Part shown: positions 1 through 5,349 of the stretch, piece after piece
Layout of the letters: each line of letters opens with the position of its first letter
How positions within the stretch are numbered: the stretch's first letter is position 1
From: an uncultured Selenomonas sp.
GTDB lineage: Bacteria > Bacillota > Negativicutes > Selenomonadales > Selenomonadaceae
Direction: 5' to 3'
Length of the DNA stretch: 5,349 nt
Assembly: GCA_937981305.1 (NCBI GenBank)
Contig: CALJPB010000009.1
Location: 1 to 5,349 of the forward strand
Notes under the pieces: generated by a model
Seen by the model: only the letters and a program-made list of their open reading frames with translations
Database searches by the model: none
Told to the model about the DNA's origin: nothing
Program-made: the position numbers and the translations under genes

Positions 1-992
1 TTTTTCTCCGCAAGCCAGCGTTCGATGATCTCCTGTCCCGCTGCATCAATCGCGCACGGGAGCAGAACCTCGCGCGGCACAAATGTCGCCTGATTGTAAT
101 ACTGTTCGAGGAATGCGCGCAGGATATCGGCGTCGCTCTCCTCCTCGCTCCCGCGCAGAAGAAAGTGCTCACGCCCGATCATCTTGCCGCCGCGGATGAA
201 AAAGATCTGCACACAGACCCCCGCTGCCGAGCGTGCCATGCCGACGGCATCCTGATCACCTGCCCCCGTCACGATGTTCTGCCGCTCTGCCGCCTTGCGT
301 ACGGCACTGAGCTGATCTCTGAGGCGCGCCGCTGTCTCGAAATGATAGGCTTCCGCTGCAAGATTCATGCGGTGCTCCAACTCGCGCTCCACATCATCCG
401 TCCGCCCCTCCAAAAAGAGCAGGACGGCACGGATCATCGCGCGGTAGTCCTCCTCCGTCACCTTCCCCACACAGGGCGCGAGACAGCGCTTGATGTGGTA
501 CTCAAGGCAGGGGCGGTCGGGCATTGTCCGGCACGTACGCAGAGGAAAAAGGCGCTTCAGGAGCTTCAAGCTGTCCCGCAGCGCCGTCACATTCGTATAG
601 GGGCCGAAGTAGCGCGCCCCATCACGCAGCACACGCCGCGTGATGAAGACGCGCGGATATTCCTCCTGCACCGTCACCTTTACATAGGGGTAACTCTTAT
701 CGTCCTTGAGCCTGATATTGTAGCGGGGACGATGTTTCTTGATCAGATTCGCTTCCAAAATCAGGGACTCGACTTCGTTCGCCGTCATGATCGTCTCGAA
801 GTCGGCGACGTGCGAAACCATCGCACGCACCTTTGGAGCCTGATTTCTGCTGCTCTGGAAATACTGCCGCACGCGGTTCTTGAGGACGATTGCCTTGCCC
901 ACATAGATGATCTTTCCGTGTGCGTCCTTCATGATGTAGACACCCGGCGAGTCGGGCAGCAGTTTCAGCTTCTCGGCAACAAGATCTGTCAC
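1..992 (-). CDS. uvrC: Excinuclease ABC subunit C, N-terminal 330 residues (gene runs off the window)
   Basis: UvrC makes the dual incisions of nucleotide excision repair after UvrA/UvrB have loaded at a DNA lesion. What is seen: the reading frame is open from a GTG at 992 to the window edge, about 330 residues of a protein usually near 600. Residues about 13-92 form the GIY-YIG nuclease domain that makes the 3' incision: GVY at 17-19, YVGKA at 30-34, Arg40, and Glu80 in LILEANLIKK, matching the known catalytic Tyr/Arg/Glu set. Four cysteines (154, 162, 170, 174) have the spacing of the Fe-S cluster ligands reported for E. coli UvrC. Residues about 200-233 (YHFETAARLRDQ) form the UVR motif that contacts UvrB. 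The C-terminal RNase H-like nuclease and HhH domains lie outside the window. The GTG start fits the family N-terminus (EKLKLLPDSPGVYIM) and has an SD inside leuA. It is probably co-transcribed with leuA. Confidence 0.97.
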   Translation of the reverse strand, partial: MTDLVAEKLKLLPDSPGVYIMKDAHGKIIYVGKAIVLKNRVRQYFQSSRNQAPKVRAMVSHVADFETIMTANEVESLILEANLIKKHRPRYNIRLKDDKSYPYVKVTVQEEYPRVFITRRVLRDGARYFGPYTNVTALRDSLKLLKRLFPLRTCRTMPDRPCLEYHIKRCLAPCVGKVTEEDYRAMIRAVLLFLEGRTDDVERELEHRMNLAAEAYHFETAARLRDQLSAVRKAAERQNIVTGAGDQDAVGMARSAAGVCVQIFFIRGGKMIGREHFLLRGSEEESDADILRAFLEQYYNQATFVPREVLLPCAIDAAGQEIIERWLAEK

Positions 993-995
993 GTC

Positions 996-2663
996 TCAGT
1001 GTCCCGCCTTCATCCGATTGATTGCGCTGAAGAGAGCGAGAATGGACGAGGTGATAATATCGGTGTCCAGTCCTGCCCCCCAGTAAGTATTGCCGTCCTC
1101 ACCTGTGATGCTGATGTAGGAGATGGCACGCGAGGTCTGTCCGATCTCAAGTGCGTGCTCGCTGTACGTCAGATTGGAATAACGCAGCCCGAGATTCGCC
1201 TGCATTGCGTTCGAAATCGCATCGAGACGGCCGTTGCCACGCGCCTCATACATACGCTCTTCACCGTCCACCCTCAGATGAACGTCGCCCATCCGCGTAC
1301 CATCCGGCTGTTTTTTCAGATGGAAGTCCACGAGCTCAAACGGGAATACGACATTGACATAGGTGTCCGTGAATACCTTGTAAATCTCGTCAGGCAGAAG
1401 CTCCTTGTGTCCACTGTCGGACACGGACTTCACGCGGTAGCTGAGATCCTCACGCATCTTCTTCGGCAGGCTGATGCCGTACTGCTGCTCCATGATGTAG
1501 CCGACTCCGCCCCTGCCCGACTGACTGTTGATGCGGATAACATCGCCATCGTACGTGCGTCCGATGTCCTTCGGGTCGATATAGAGGTACGGCAATGACC
1601 AGAACTTTGGACGTTTCTCTTCCCAGTGCTTCATCCCCTTGGCGATGGCATCCTGATGCGAGCCGGAGAATGCGGCAAATACAAGAGAGCCTGAATACGG
1701 CTGGCGCGGGTTGACCTGCATCCGCGTCACCTGCTCGTAGACCTCGACAAGATGCGGAAGATTGGAGAAGTCGAGCTTGGGATCAACCCCGAGTGCGAAC
1801 ATATTCATCGCAACCGTGATGATGTCGACGTTGCCCGTGCGCTCCCCGTTGCCGAACAGCGTCCCCTCGACACGATCCGCACCGGCGAGAAGACCCATCT
1901 CCGCATCCGCTACGCCGCAGCCGCGGTCGTTGTGCGGGTGGAGCGAGAGAACAACACTGTCGCGATAGTTCAGCCGCTCGTTGACATAGGCAATCTGCAT
2001 TCCATACACGTGCGGCATCGACATCTGTACCGTGGAGGGCAGATTGATGATCGCCTTGCGGTCAGGGGTCGGCTGCCATACATCGAGAACGGCGTTGCAG
2101 ACCTCGAGCGCATACTCCGGCTCCGTGCCCGTAAAGCTCTCCGGTGAGTACTCGAAGCGGTAGTTTGCCCCCGCCTCATCCGTCAGCTGTTTGAGGAGCT
2201 TCGCACCGTCCACAGCGATCTGGAGGATCTCCTCCTTCGAACGTGCGAAGACCTGCTCACGCTGTGCCGCAGAGGTAGGGTTGTAAACGTGTACAATCGC
2301 ATTCTTCACACCGCGCAGCGCATCGAATGTCTTGCGGATGATGTGCTCACGCGCCTGTGTCAGCACCTGTACGGTCACATCGTCGGGGATGAGATTGTCC
2401 TCGACAAGGCGGCGCAGGAACTCATACTCCGTCTCCGACGCGGCAGGGAAACCGACCTCGATCTCCTTGAACCCCACGCGCACGAGAAGATCGAAGAACG
2501 CGAGCTTTTCATCGAGGCTCATCGGGATGATAAGTGCCTGATTGCCGTCGCGCAGATCGACCGAGCACCAGATCGGCGCCTTGTCGGGTGCATCCTTGCG
2601 CAGCCAGTCCAGACGGATCTCGGGCGGCATATAGTATCCCTTGGTGTACTTCGTGTGATTCAT
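996..2663 (-). CDS. leuA: 2-isopropylmalate synthase (LeuA, yeast/actinobacterial-type)
   Basis: This cytoplasmic enzyme condenses acetyl-CoA with 2-oxoisovalerate to give 2-isopropylmalate, the first committed step of leucine synthesis. The 555-residue protein is full length for the longer LeuA subfamily. The TIM-barrel catalytic domain covers about residues 30-310: DLRDGNQAL at 36-44 carries the catalytic Arg38 and metal ligand Asp39, His242 and His244 in SLHPHNDRG are the metal-binding HxH, and GNGERTGN at 271-278 is the family signature. Residues about 430-555 (GDVHLRVDGEE, YEARGNGRLDAI) match the C-terminal regulatory domain that binds leucine for feedback inhibition. The ATG start is preceded by a run of six G (2671-2676) at 7 bases spacing. 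It has its own promoter and a hairpin leader, and uvrC follows after 3 bases. The other leu genes are not in this window. An alternative such as homocitrate or citramalate synthase is less likely, given the close overall match to LeuA including the N-terminal extension. Confidence 0.96.
   Translation of the reverse strand: MNHTKYTKGYYMPPEIRLDWLRKDAPDKAPIWCSVDLRDGNQALIIPMSLDEKLAFFDLLVRVGFKEIEVGFPAASETEYEFLRRLVEDNLIPDDVTVQVLTQAREHIIRKTFDALRGVKNAIVHVYNPTSAAQREQVFARSKEEILQIAVDGAKLLKQLTDEAGANYRFEYSPESFTGTEPEYALEVCNAVLDVWQPTPDRKAIINLPSTVQMSMPHVYGMQIAYVNERLNYRDSVVLSLHPHNDRGCGVADAEMGLLAGADRVEGTLFGNGERTGNVDIITVAMNMFALGVDPKLDFSNLPHLVEVYEQVTRMQVNPRQPYSGSLVFAAFSGSHQDAIAKGMKHWEEKRPKFWSLPYLYIDPKDIGRTYDGDVIRINSQSGRGGVGYIMEQQYGISLPKKMREDLSYRVKSVSDSGHKELLPDEIYKVFTDTYVNVVFPFELVDFHLKKQPDGTRMGDVHLRVDGEERMYEARGNGRLDAISNAMQANLGLRYSNLTYSEHALEIGQTSRAISYISITGEDGNTYWGAGLDTDIITSSILALFSAINRMKAGH
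1002..1010 (-). promoter_or_regulatory. Ribosome binding site of uvrC, inside the leuA 3' end
   Basis: AAGGCGGGA lies 10 bases before the uvrC GTG (counted from the last G), within the last codons of leuA. It supports the GTG at 992 as the start. With only 3 bases between the leuA stop and this GTG, ribosomes finishing leuA would terminate directly over this site, so translational coupling is likely (inference). Confidence 0.65.
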
Positions 2664-2695
2664 GATCGTTCCCCCCGCATTGTAGTATTACTTCC

Positions 2696-2741
2696 AGATA
2701 AACAAGAACGTCCTTCGCCGCTTGTGTGGGGCGAAGGACGT
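2696..2741 (-). terminator. Intrinsic terminator / probable attenuator in the leuA leader
   Basis: A perfect 12-bp inverted repeat (2708-2719 with 2730-2741, arms ACGTCCTTCGCC / GGCGAAGGACGT) encloses a 10-base loop. On the minus strand it is followed by a T-rich tail, TTCTTGTTTATC. It lies 37 bases after the stop of the DUF2156 gene and about 18 bases after the predicted leuA transcription start. It can therefore end upstream transcripts, and it also stands between the leuA promoter and the leuA start, which makes it a candidate attenuator. The stem is seen directly; the attenuation role is inferred. Confidence 0.7.
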
Positions 2742-2754
2742 ACCTGCGTTACCT
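2735..2754 (-). promoter_or_regulatory. Alternative hairpin resembling the 3' part of a T-box antiterminator
   Basis: Read on the minus strand, AGG-TA-ACG-CAGGTA-CGT-CCT can fold with AGG pairing CCT and ACG pairing CGT. Its 3' side (2735-2740) is part of the 5' arm of the terminator stem, so the two structures exclude each other. The string TAACGC...ACGTCCT followed by a stem ending in AGGACGTT resembles the antiterminator/terminator switch of T-box leaders. The bulge is only 2 bases and lacks the UGGN that binds the tRNA acceptor end, and there is no room for Stem I. It may be a degenerate relic, another kind of antiterminator, or chance. Confidence 0.3.
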
Positions 2755-2765
2755 AGCGTTGTGCT

Positions 2766-2794
2766 ATCTTACCATATTCACGGGCAGTTTGCAA
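2766..2794 (-). promoter_or_regulatory. leuA promoter
   Basis: The -35 box TTGCAA (2789-2794) and the -10 box TAAGAT (2766-2771) are 17 bases apart, each matching the sigma-A consensus at 4 of 6 positions. The -35 box lies in the final codons of the DUF2156 gene and the -10 box just past its stop. The expected start is near 2759, giving a leader of about 96 nt. The -10 region GGTAAGATAG is identical to that of the manA promoter in this window. Confidence 0.55.
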
Positions 2795-3704
2795 ACCCGA
2801 CCAAGGTCGCATTAAACTTCTCAATCAGCTTCTCGGGCTTGTAGGATTCCTTCGCCTTGCGCAGCCCCTCGATCCCCATATCCTCCTCACGGTTGATGTA
2901 GGTCAGATGGCTCCACGCATGCTCCACGAACCCCTGATTGATCGCGGGATATGCGCCGCGCAGCTCAGGATCTGCCTTCTCGACGTGAATCACCGCCGTA
3001 TCCGTGTTCAGCTGCTCCCCAAACGTAAAGGCGATGACACGCCCCCCGAGGAGAATTGCGCCGCCCTTCAGACCGAAGTCCTCGAAATTGTTCAGCACCT
3101 CGAGGATCGCCGTGCGCTCATAGCCGATGAACGGATCGACCGTACCGTCCTCCTGCTTGTGCTGCTTGTACCAGCTGTTCAGCTCAAGTTTGCACAGCGT
3201 CACAATCTCATCCGTAATCGGTACGAACTCTGCGTCGGGGTGCTCCTTGCGGAACGCATTCAGATGATTCTTCTTTGAATGCAGCTTGCGTCCCGCGAGT
3301 GTGATGAGCTTTTCTGAAAGATACACATAGTCGTAGTTGTCGCGGTCGACAACCACCTCGAAGTTGGCGCAGGTGCAGCTGCGCAGGAAATCCGCATAGC
3401 CGCGTTCCATATCATAGATATGAAAGGGCTGCTCGATCTCCTCGAAGTATGCGAGCAGCTTCTTCGTCGCTGCGGGGTAAAGCGCGGGATCGCAGAACGG
3501 CTGCAATGCTGACACACGCGCCTTCCACTCGCTCACCACATAGAGGACGTTATCTTCCTCCGCAACGTGAACATGGAACGGCTCGCGCCACATATAGAGA
3601 TTTGTAAAGTTAAAATGCGAATTCTCATAGTAATTCGCACGGAAATAGCGATCAAGCAGAGGCTTGTCTTCCTTTGTCAAGGCATGAAATTCGATGAGTC
3701 TCAC
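2778..3704 (-). CDS. Stand-alone DUF2156 / LPG_synthase_C domain protein (GNAT-like fold), function unknown
   Basis: This 308-residue soluble protein has no signal peptide or membrane segments. It matches the family of stand-alone proteins equivalent to the C-terminal domain of MprF-type phosphatidylglycerol lysyltransferases (PF09924, formerly DUF2156). Seen motifs: EDKPLLDRYF at 12-21, DRDNYDYVY at 120-128, GRKLHSKKNHLNAF at 138-151 (the G-K-x-x-KKNH-x-N-x-F signature), HVEKADPELRGAYPAIN at 240-256 and a C-terminal RKAKESYKP at 282-290. MprF itself moves an amino acid from aminoacyl-tRNA to a lipid, but it needs a membrane flippase half that is absent here, so the acceptor is unknown and I assign no reaction. 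The start is GTG at 3704. Its SD-like AAGGGAAG directly abuts the start codon, an unusually short spacing, but no better in-frame start exists: the frame has a stop upstream, and the next candidate, TTG at codon 9, has no SD. It has its own promoter between manA and itself. Confidence 0.85.
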   Translation of the reverse strand: MRLIEFHALTKEDKPLLDRYFRANYYENSHFNFTNLYMWREPFHVHVAEEDNVLYVVSEWKARVSALQPFCDPALYPAATKKLLAYFEEIEQPFHIYDMERGYADFLRSCTCANFEVVVDRDNYDYVYLSEKLITLAGRKLHSKKNHLNAFRKEHPDAEFVPITDEIVTLCKLELNSWYKQHKQEDGTVDPFIGYERTAILEVLNNFEDFGLKGGAILLGGRVIAFTFGEQLNTDTAVIHVEKADPELRGAYPAINQGFVEHAWSHLTYINREEDMGIEGLRKAKESYKPEKLIEKFNATLVGFANCP

Positions 3705-3745
3705 CTTCCCTTTTGGTTTTCGTAAAAAGTTCTCCGAACGATTTC

Positions 3746-3754
3746 ATTATAACA
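3746..3754 (-). promoter_or_regulatory. Extended -10 promoter of the DUF2156 gene
   Basis: TGTTATAAT is a perfect -10 hexamer (TATAAT, 3746-3751) with the TGn extension. No good -35 box lies 16-18 bases upstream, as is common for extended -10 promoters. The predicted start is near 3739, giving a leader of about 35 nt. A TTGACG (plus-strand complement at about 3758-3763) lies too close to act as its -35 box. No terminator is visible after manA, so read-through from manA may add to expression. Confidence 0.6.
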
Positions 3755-3774
3755 AAGCCGTCAAGCCCGACAGA

Positions 3775-4737
3775 TCATATTTTACTGAGAATCAGCTCTG
3801 CCGTCCCTGTGAGCCGACAAGCCCCCATGCCCGCCGGCAAAAATACACTTTCCCCTTTTTGCAGGGAAAGCGCCTCCGTATCGGTGCGCAGCGTCAAATT
3901 GCCCGAGAGCAGTGTCAAACATTGGAAGGAGTCGTCTCCCACCGGAAGCACACACGCGCCATCGATCACAAGATGATAGACGGTAAAGTAGTCGCACGCG
4001 GCAAGGAGGCGCGACTTTGCCCCCGTACAAATCGAGGCTTCTGTGCCGACGGCAGTATACTGCGCGGCAGGCGCAAGGCAGGTCACATCGAGCGCCTTTT
4101 CAATATGGAGCTCGCGCTGCTTGCCGTCCGTACCGATACGCCCGTAGTCATAGACACGGTACGTCGTATTCGAGTTCTGTTGGATCTCGCAGATGAGAAT
4201 CCCTTTGCCGATCGCGTGGAGTGTACCCGCAGGGATAAAAAACACATCCCCCTTCTGCACAGGCACGTGCCGCACAACATCCAGCAGGGTATTGTCCTCG
4301 ATGCGACGGCGAAATTCCGCCTTTGTGATCTCATGTTGAAAACCGTAAAGCAGTTCCGCCCCCGGCGCAGCATCCATGACGTACCACATCTCCGTCTTGC
4401 CGTACTCCCCCTCGACACGCAGAGCATAGTCGTCATTGGGATGCACCTGTACGGAGAGATTGTCATGTGCATCAATCAGCTTGATGAGCAGCGGGAAATA
4501 GGGAAACCTCGCCGCCTTCGTTCCAAGTACCCCCACTCCTTCCGCTGCGATCCAGTCCGCGAGCGGCTGTCCTGCTGCTGCGCCGTTTGCGATCACGCTC
4601 ATGCCGTCACGGTGACAGGCGAGTTCCCAGCTCTCGGCAACCTTCGCCATCTGTGTTTCTTTTCCATACTCATCTCTCAAACGCGTCCCACCCCAGAGAT
4701 AGTCCTTGAGCGGTGCGATGAGTTTCATCGGGTACAT
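3775..4737 (-). CDS. manA: Mannose-6-phosphate isomerase, class I (zinc-dependent cupin)
   Basis: This cytosolic enzyme interconverts mannose 6-phosphate and fructose 6-phosphate, linking mannose use to glycolysis and supplying mannose for GDP-mannose and surface sugars. With the ATG at 4737 the protein has 320 residues, typical of the short Firmicute class I form. Zinc ligands are visible at Gln97 and His99 (in SVQVHPND), Glu116 (in GKTEMWYVM) and His174 (in IPAGTLHAIG). The catalytic Arg194 lies in TTYRVYDYG. The N-terminal PLKDYLWGGTRL is the family opening. A C-terminal cupin half ends near LQKGESVFLPAG. Start choice: a GTG at 4758 would add 7 residues, but AAGGAAGTGA at 4743-4752 is a near-perfect SD placed for the ATG at 4737 and would lie inside the longer reading. 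An ATG three codons further in is possible but less well placed. It has its own promoter with a palindrome upstream and diverges from uraA. Confidence 0.95.
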   Translation of the reverse strand: MYPMKLIAPLKDYLWGGTRLRDEYGKETQMAKVAESWELACHRDGMSVIANGAAAGQPLADWIAAEGVGVLGTKAARFPYFPLLIKLIDAHDNLSVQVHPNDDYALRVEGEYGKTEMWYVMDAAPGAELLYGFQHEITKAEFRRRIEDNTLLDVVRHVPVQKGDVFFIPAGTLHAIGKGILICEIQQNSNTTYRVYDYGRIGTDGKQRELHIEKALDVTCLAPAAQYTAVGTEASICTGAKSRLLAACDYFTVYHLVIDGACVLPVGDDSFQCLTLLSGNLTLRTDTEALSLQKGESVFLPAGMGACRLTGTAELILSKI

Positions 4738-4742
4738 ATTTG

Positions 4743-4752
4743 TCACTTCCTT
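4743..4752 (-). promoter_or_regulatory. Ribosome binding site that fixes the manA start
   Basis: AAGGAAGTGA matches the full anti-SD complement AAGGAGGTGA at 9 of 10 positions. Its core is 8 bases before the ATG at 4737. It argues against the upstream GTG at 4758, which has no SD of its own. Confidence 0.75.
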
Positions 4753-4774
4753 ATCCACATGGATTCATAGGTCT

Positions 4775-4803
4775 ATCTTACCGAATCGCATTCAAAACTG
4801 CAA
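4775..4803 (-). promoter_or_regulatory. manA promoter
   Basis: The -35 box TTGCAG (4798-4803) and the -10 box TAAGAT (4775-4780) are 17 bases apart. The expected start is near 4768, about 31 nt before the ATG. The 16-bp palindrome at 4804-4819 touches the upstream edge of the -35 box. The architecture is almost the same as at leuA (TTGCAA, 17 bases, GGTAAGATAG). Confidence 0.6.
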
Positions 4804-4819
4804 GGGTTGTCGACAACCC
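4804..4819. promoter_or_regulatory. Perfect 16-bp palindrome, candidate operator in the manA/uraA divergent region
   Basis: GGGTTGTCGACAACCC is its own reverse complement, with 8-base arms and no spacer, so it cannot form a normal RNA hairpin and better suits a dimeric DNA-binding protein. It abuts the manA -35 box, centred about 43 bases upstream of the predicted manA start and about 57 upstream of the uraA start. The core TTGTCGACAA fits the general half-site pattern of GntR-type regulators (GT...AC), but other families are possible. No regulator gene is present in the window. Confidence 0.55.
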
Positions 4820-4832
4820 GCACAAAACGTCA

Positions 4833-4861
4833 TTGTCCCCCGCTTCATACTGTGGTATCAT
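4833..4861 (+). promoter_or_regulatory. uraA promoter
   Basis: The -35 box TTGTCC (4833-4838), a 17-base spacer and the -10 box TATCAT (4856-4861, 5 of 6 to consensus), preceded by a TGn extension (TGG). The predicted start is near 4868, leaving a leader of about 38 nt. No PyrR-binding loop or purine-type riboswitch is visible in so short a leader. Confidence 0.6.
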
Positions 4862-4866
4862 AGGTA

Positions 4867-4881
4867 CGCCTAATGCAGGCG
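4867..4881 (+). other. Small hairpin at the 5' end of the uraA mRNA
   Basis: CGCCT and AGGCG pair across a 5-base loop AATGC. The hairpin begins at about the predicted transcription start, so it could act as a 5' stabilising stem. It is followed by no U-run, so it is not a terminator. It is short enough to be chance. Confidence 0.3.
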
Positions 4882-4905
4882 ACACATCTGAAACGGAGTG
4901 ATATT

Positions 4906-5349
4906 ATGTCCCAAAAAACAATGGATACCACGGAGCGGCCGCCGCTCCTGACAACCATTCCCCTCTCCTTACAGCACCTCTTCGCCATGTTCGGCTCGAC
5001 GGTGCTCGTACCGATCCTCTTTCACGTCAACCCGGCGACCGTGCTGCTCTTCAACGGCATCGGCACACTGTTCTACCTCATCCTCTGCAAGGGGAAGATT
5101 CCCGCCTATCTCGGCTCAAGCTTCGCCTTCCTCTCCCCCGTCTTCCTCGTCCTCTCCGAGTACAGCTACGAGGCGGCGCTCGGCGGCTTCATCGTCGTCG
5201 GCATTGTATTCTGTGTGGTCAGCTTCATCGTGCACACCATCGGGACGAGCTGGATCGACGTGATCTTCCCGCCCGCCTCGATGGGTGCGATTGTCGCCGT
5301 CATCGGTCTGGAGCTGATGCCGACGGCGGCAAACATGGCGGGACTGACG
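4906..5349 (+). CDS. uraA: Uracil permease, NCS2 family, N-terminal 148 residues (gene runs off the window)
   Basis: This inner-membrane proton symporter takes up uracil for the pyrimidine salvage pathway. The 148 codons seen align without gaps from residue 10 or earlier with E. coli UraA as I recall it: ERPPLL, SLQHLFAMFGSTVLVPIL (TM1), NPATVLLFNGIGTL (TM2), KGKIPAYLGSSFAF, then GGFIVVGIVFCVVSF (TM4) and FPPASMGAIVAVIGLEL (TM5). Phe73 in SSFAF, whose region forms part of the uracil site, is conserved; position 31, Ala in E. coli, is Ser here. The remaining two thirds, with the His and Glu residues of the substrate and proton site, is outside the window. The start ATG has a GGAGTGAT SD (4895-4902) at good spacing. 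It is transcribed away from manA from its own promoter. A xanthine or other NCS2 specificity is unlikely given the near-identity in these motifs. Confidence 0.96.
   Translation, partial: MSQKTMDTTERPPLLTTIPLSLQHLFAMFGSTVLVPILFHVNPATVLLFNGIGTLFYLILCKGKIPAYLGSSFAFLSPVFLVLSEYSYEAALGGFIVVGIVFCVVSFIVHTIGTSWIDVIFPPASMGAIVAVIGLELMPTAANMAGLT

Noticed and set aside
165..1598. A 477-codon open frame on the plus strand, antisense to uvrC and leuA
   Set aside because: It spans the ends of two clearly real genes on the other strand, resembles no family I know, is rich in His/Arg/Leu as expected for a mirror of GC-rich coding DNA, and has no convincing SD or promoter.
2661..2681. A six-codon reading frame (ATG CGG GGG ...) whose TGA overlaps the leuA ATG
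   Set aside because: It contains no leucine codons and has no SD of its own; its G run is the leuA SD, so a leader-peptide role is unlikely.
2289..2756. A 155-codon plus-strand open frame over the leuA 5' end and leader
   Set aside because: Antisense to conserved LeuA residues and to the leader hairpin; no family resemblance.
2664..2777. A complete leucine T-box riboswitch upstream of leuA
   Set aside because: The gap is only 114 bases, there is no Stem I or specifier loop, and the UGGN bulge is missing; only the terminator-side elements resemble a T-box.
4738..4758. The longer manA reading starting with GTG at 4758
   Set aside because: It would place the strong SD inside the coding region and has no SD upstream; the ATG at 4737 fits better.
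4754..4768. A five-codon frame (ATG AAT CCA TGT GGA TAA) and a 4-bp ATCC/GGAT hairpin in the manA leader
   Set aside because: Both are very short and the frame has no SD; expected by chance in a leader of this size.
3694..4770. A 358-codon open frame on the plus strand, antisense to manA
   Set aside because: It covers manA almost exactly in mirror, including its zinc-site codons, and ends in the intergenic region; it is a shadow of the real gene.

Overview
The window holds five protein-coding genes from a low-to-middle GC, Shine-Dalgarno-rich bacterium. By protein resemblance I infer a Firmicute of the Negativicutes type (Selenomonas-like). That is inference from overall look, including a yeast/actinobacterial-type LeuA, a class I ManA and frequent GTG starts with AAGGAGG-like ribosome binding sites; no marker gene settles it. 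All five genes belong to known families. I found no mobile element, CRISPR array, tRNA or rRNA, and no wholly new multi-gene system.

Layout: four genes run on the minus strand. In order of transcription they are manA (4737 to 3775, mannose-6-phosphate isomerase), a stand-alone DUF2156/LPG_synthase_C domain protein (3704 to 2778), leuA (2663 to 996, 2-isopropylmalate synthase) and uvrC (992 to beyond base 1, excinuclease subunit C, 5' part only). Facing away from manA on the plus strand is uraA (4906 to beyond 5349, uracil permease, 5' part only). No gap between genes exceeds about 170 bases.

Transcription: each of manA, the DUF2156 gene, leuA and uraA has its own recognisable sigma-A-type promoter. 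uvrC has none; it begins 3 bases after the leuA stop with its ribosome binding site inside the leuA 3' end, so leuA-uvrC looks like one transcription unit with coupled translation. The genes otherwise share no evident pathway: sugar-phosphate isomerisation, leucine synthesis, nucleotide excision repair and uracil uptake sit side by side.

The parts most worth a second look are non-coding. First, the 96-nt leader of leuA has a 12-bp terminator hairpin whose 5' arm can instead pair with an upstream element that looks like the 3' half of a T-box antiterminator, but without the T-box tRNA-binding bulge or Stem I. Second, a perfect 16-bp palindrome abuts the manA -35 box in the manA/uraA divergent region and looks like a transcription factor operator. 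Third, the manA and leuA promoters are near twins around the -10 region.
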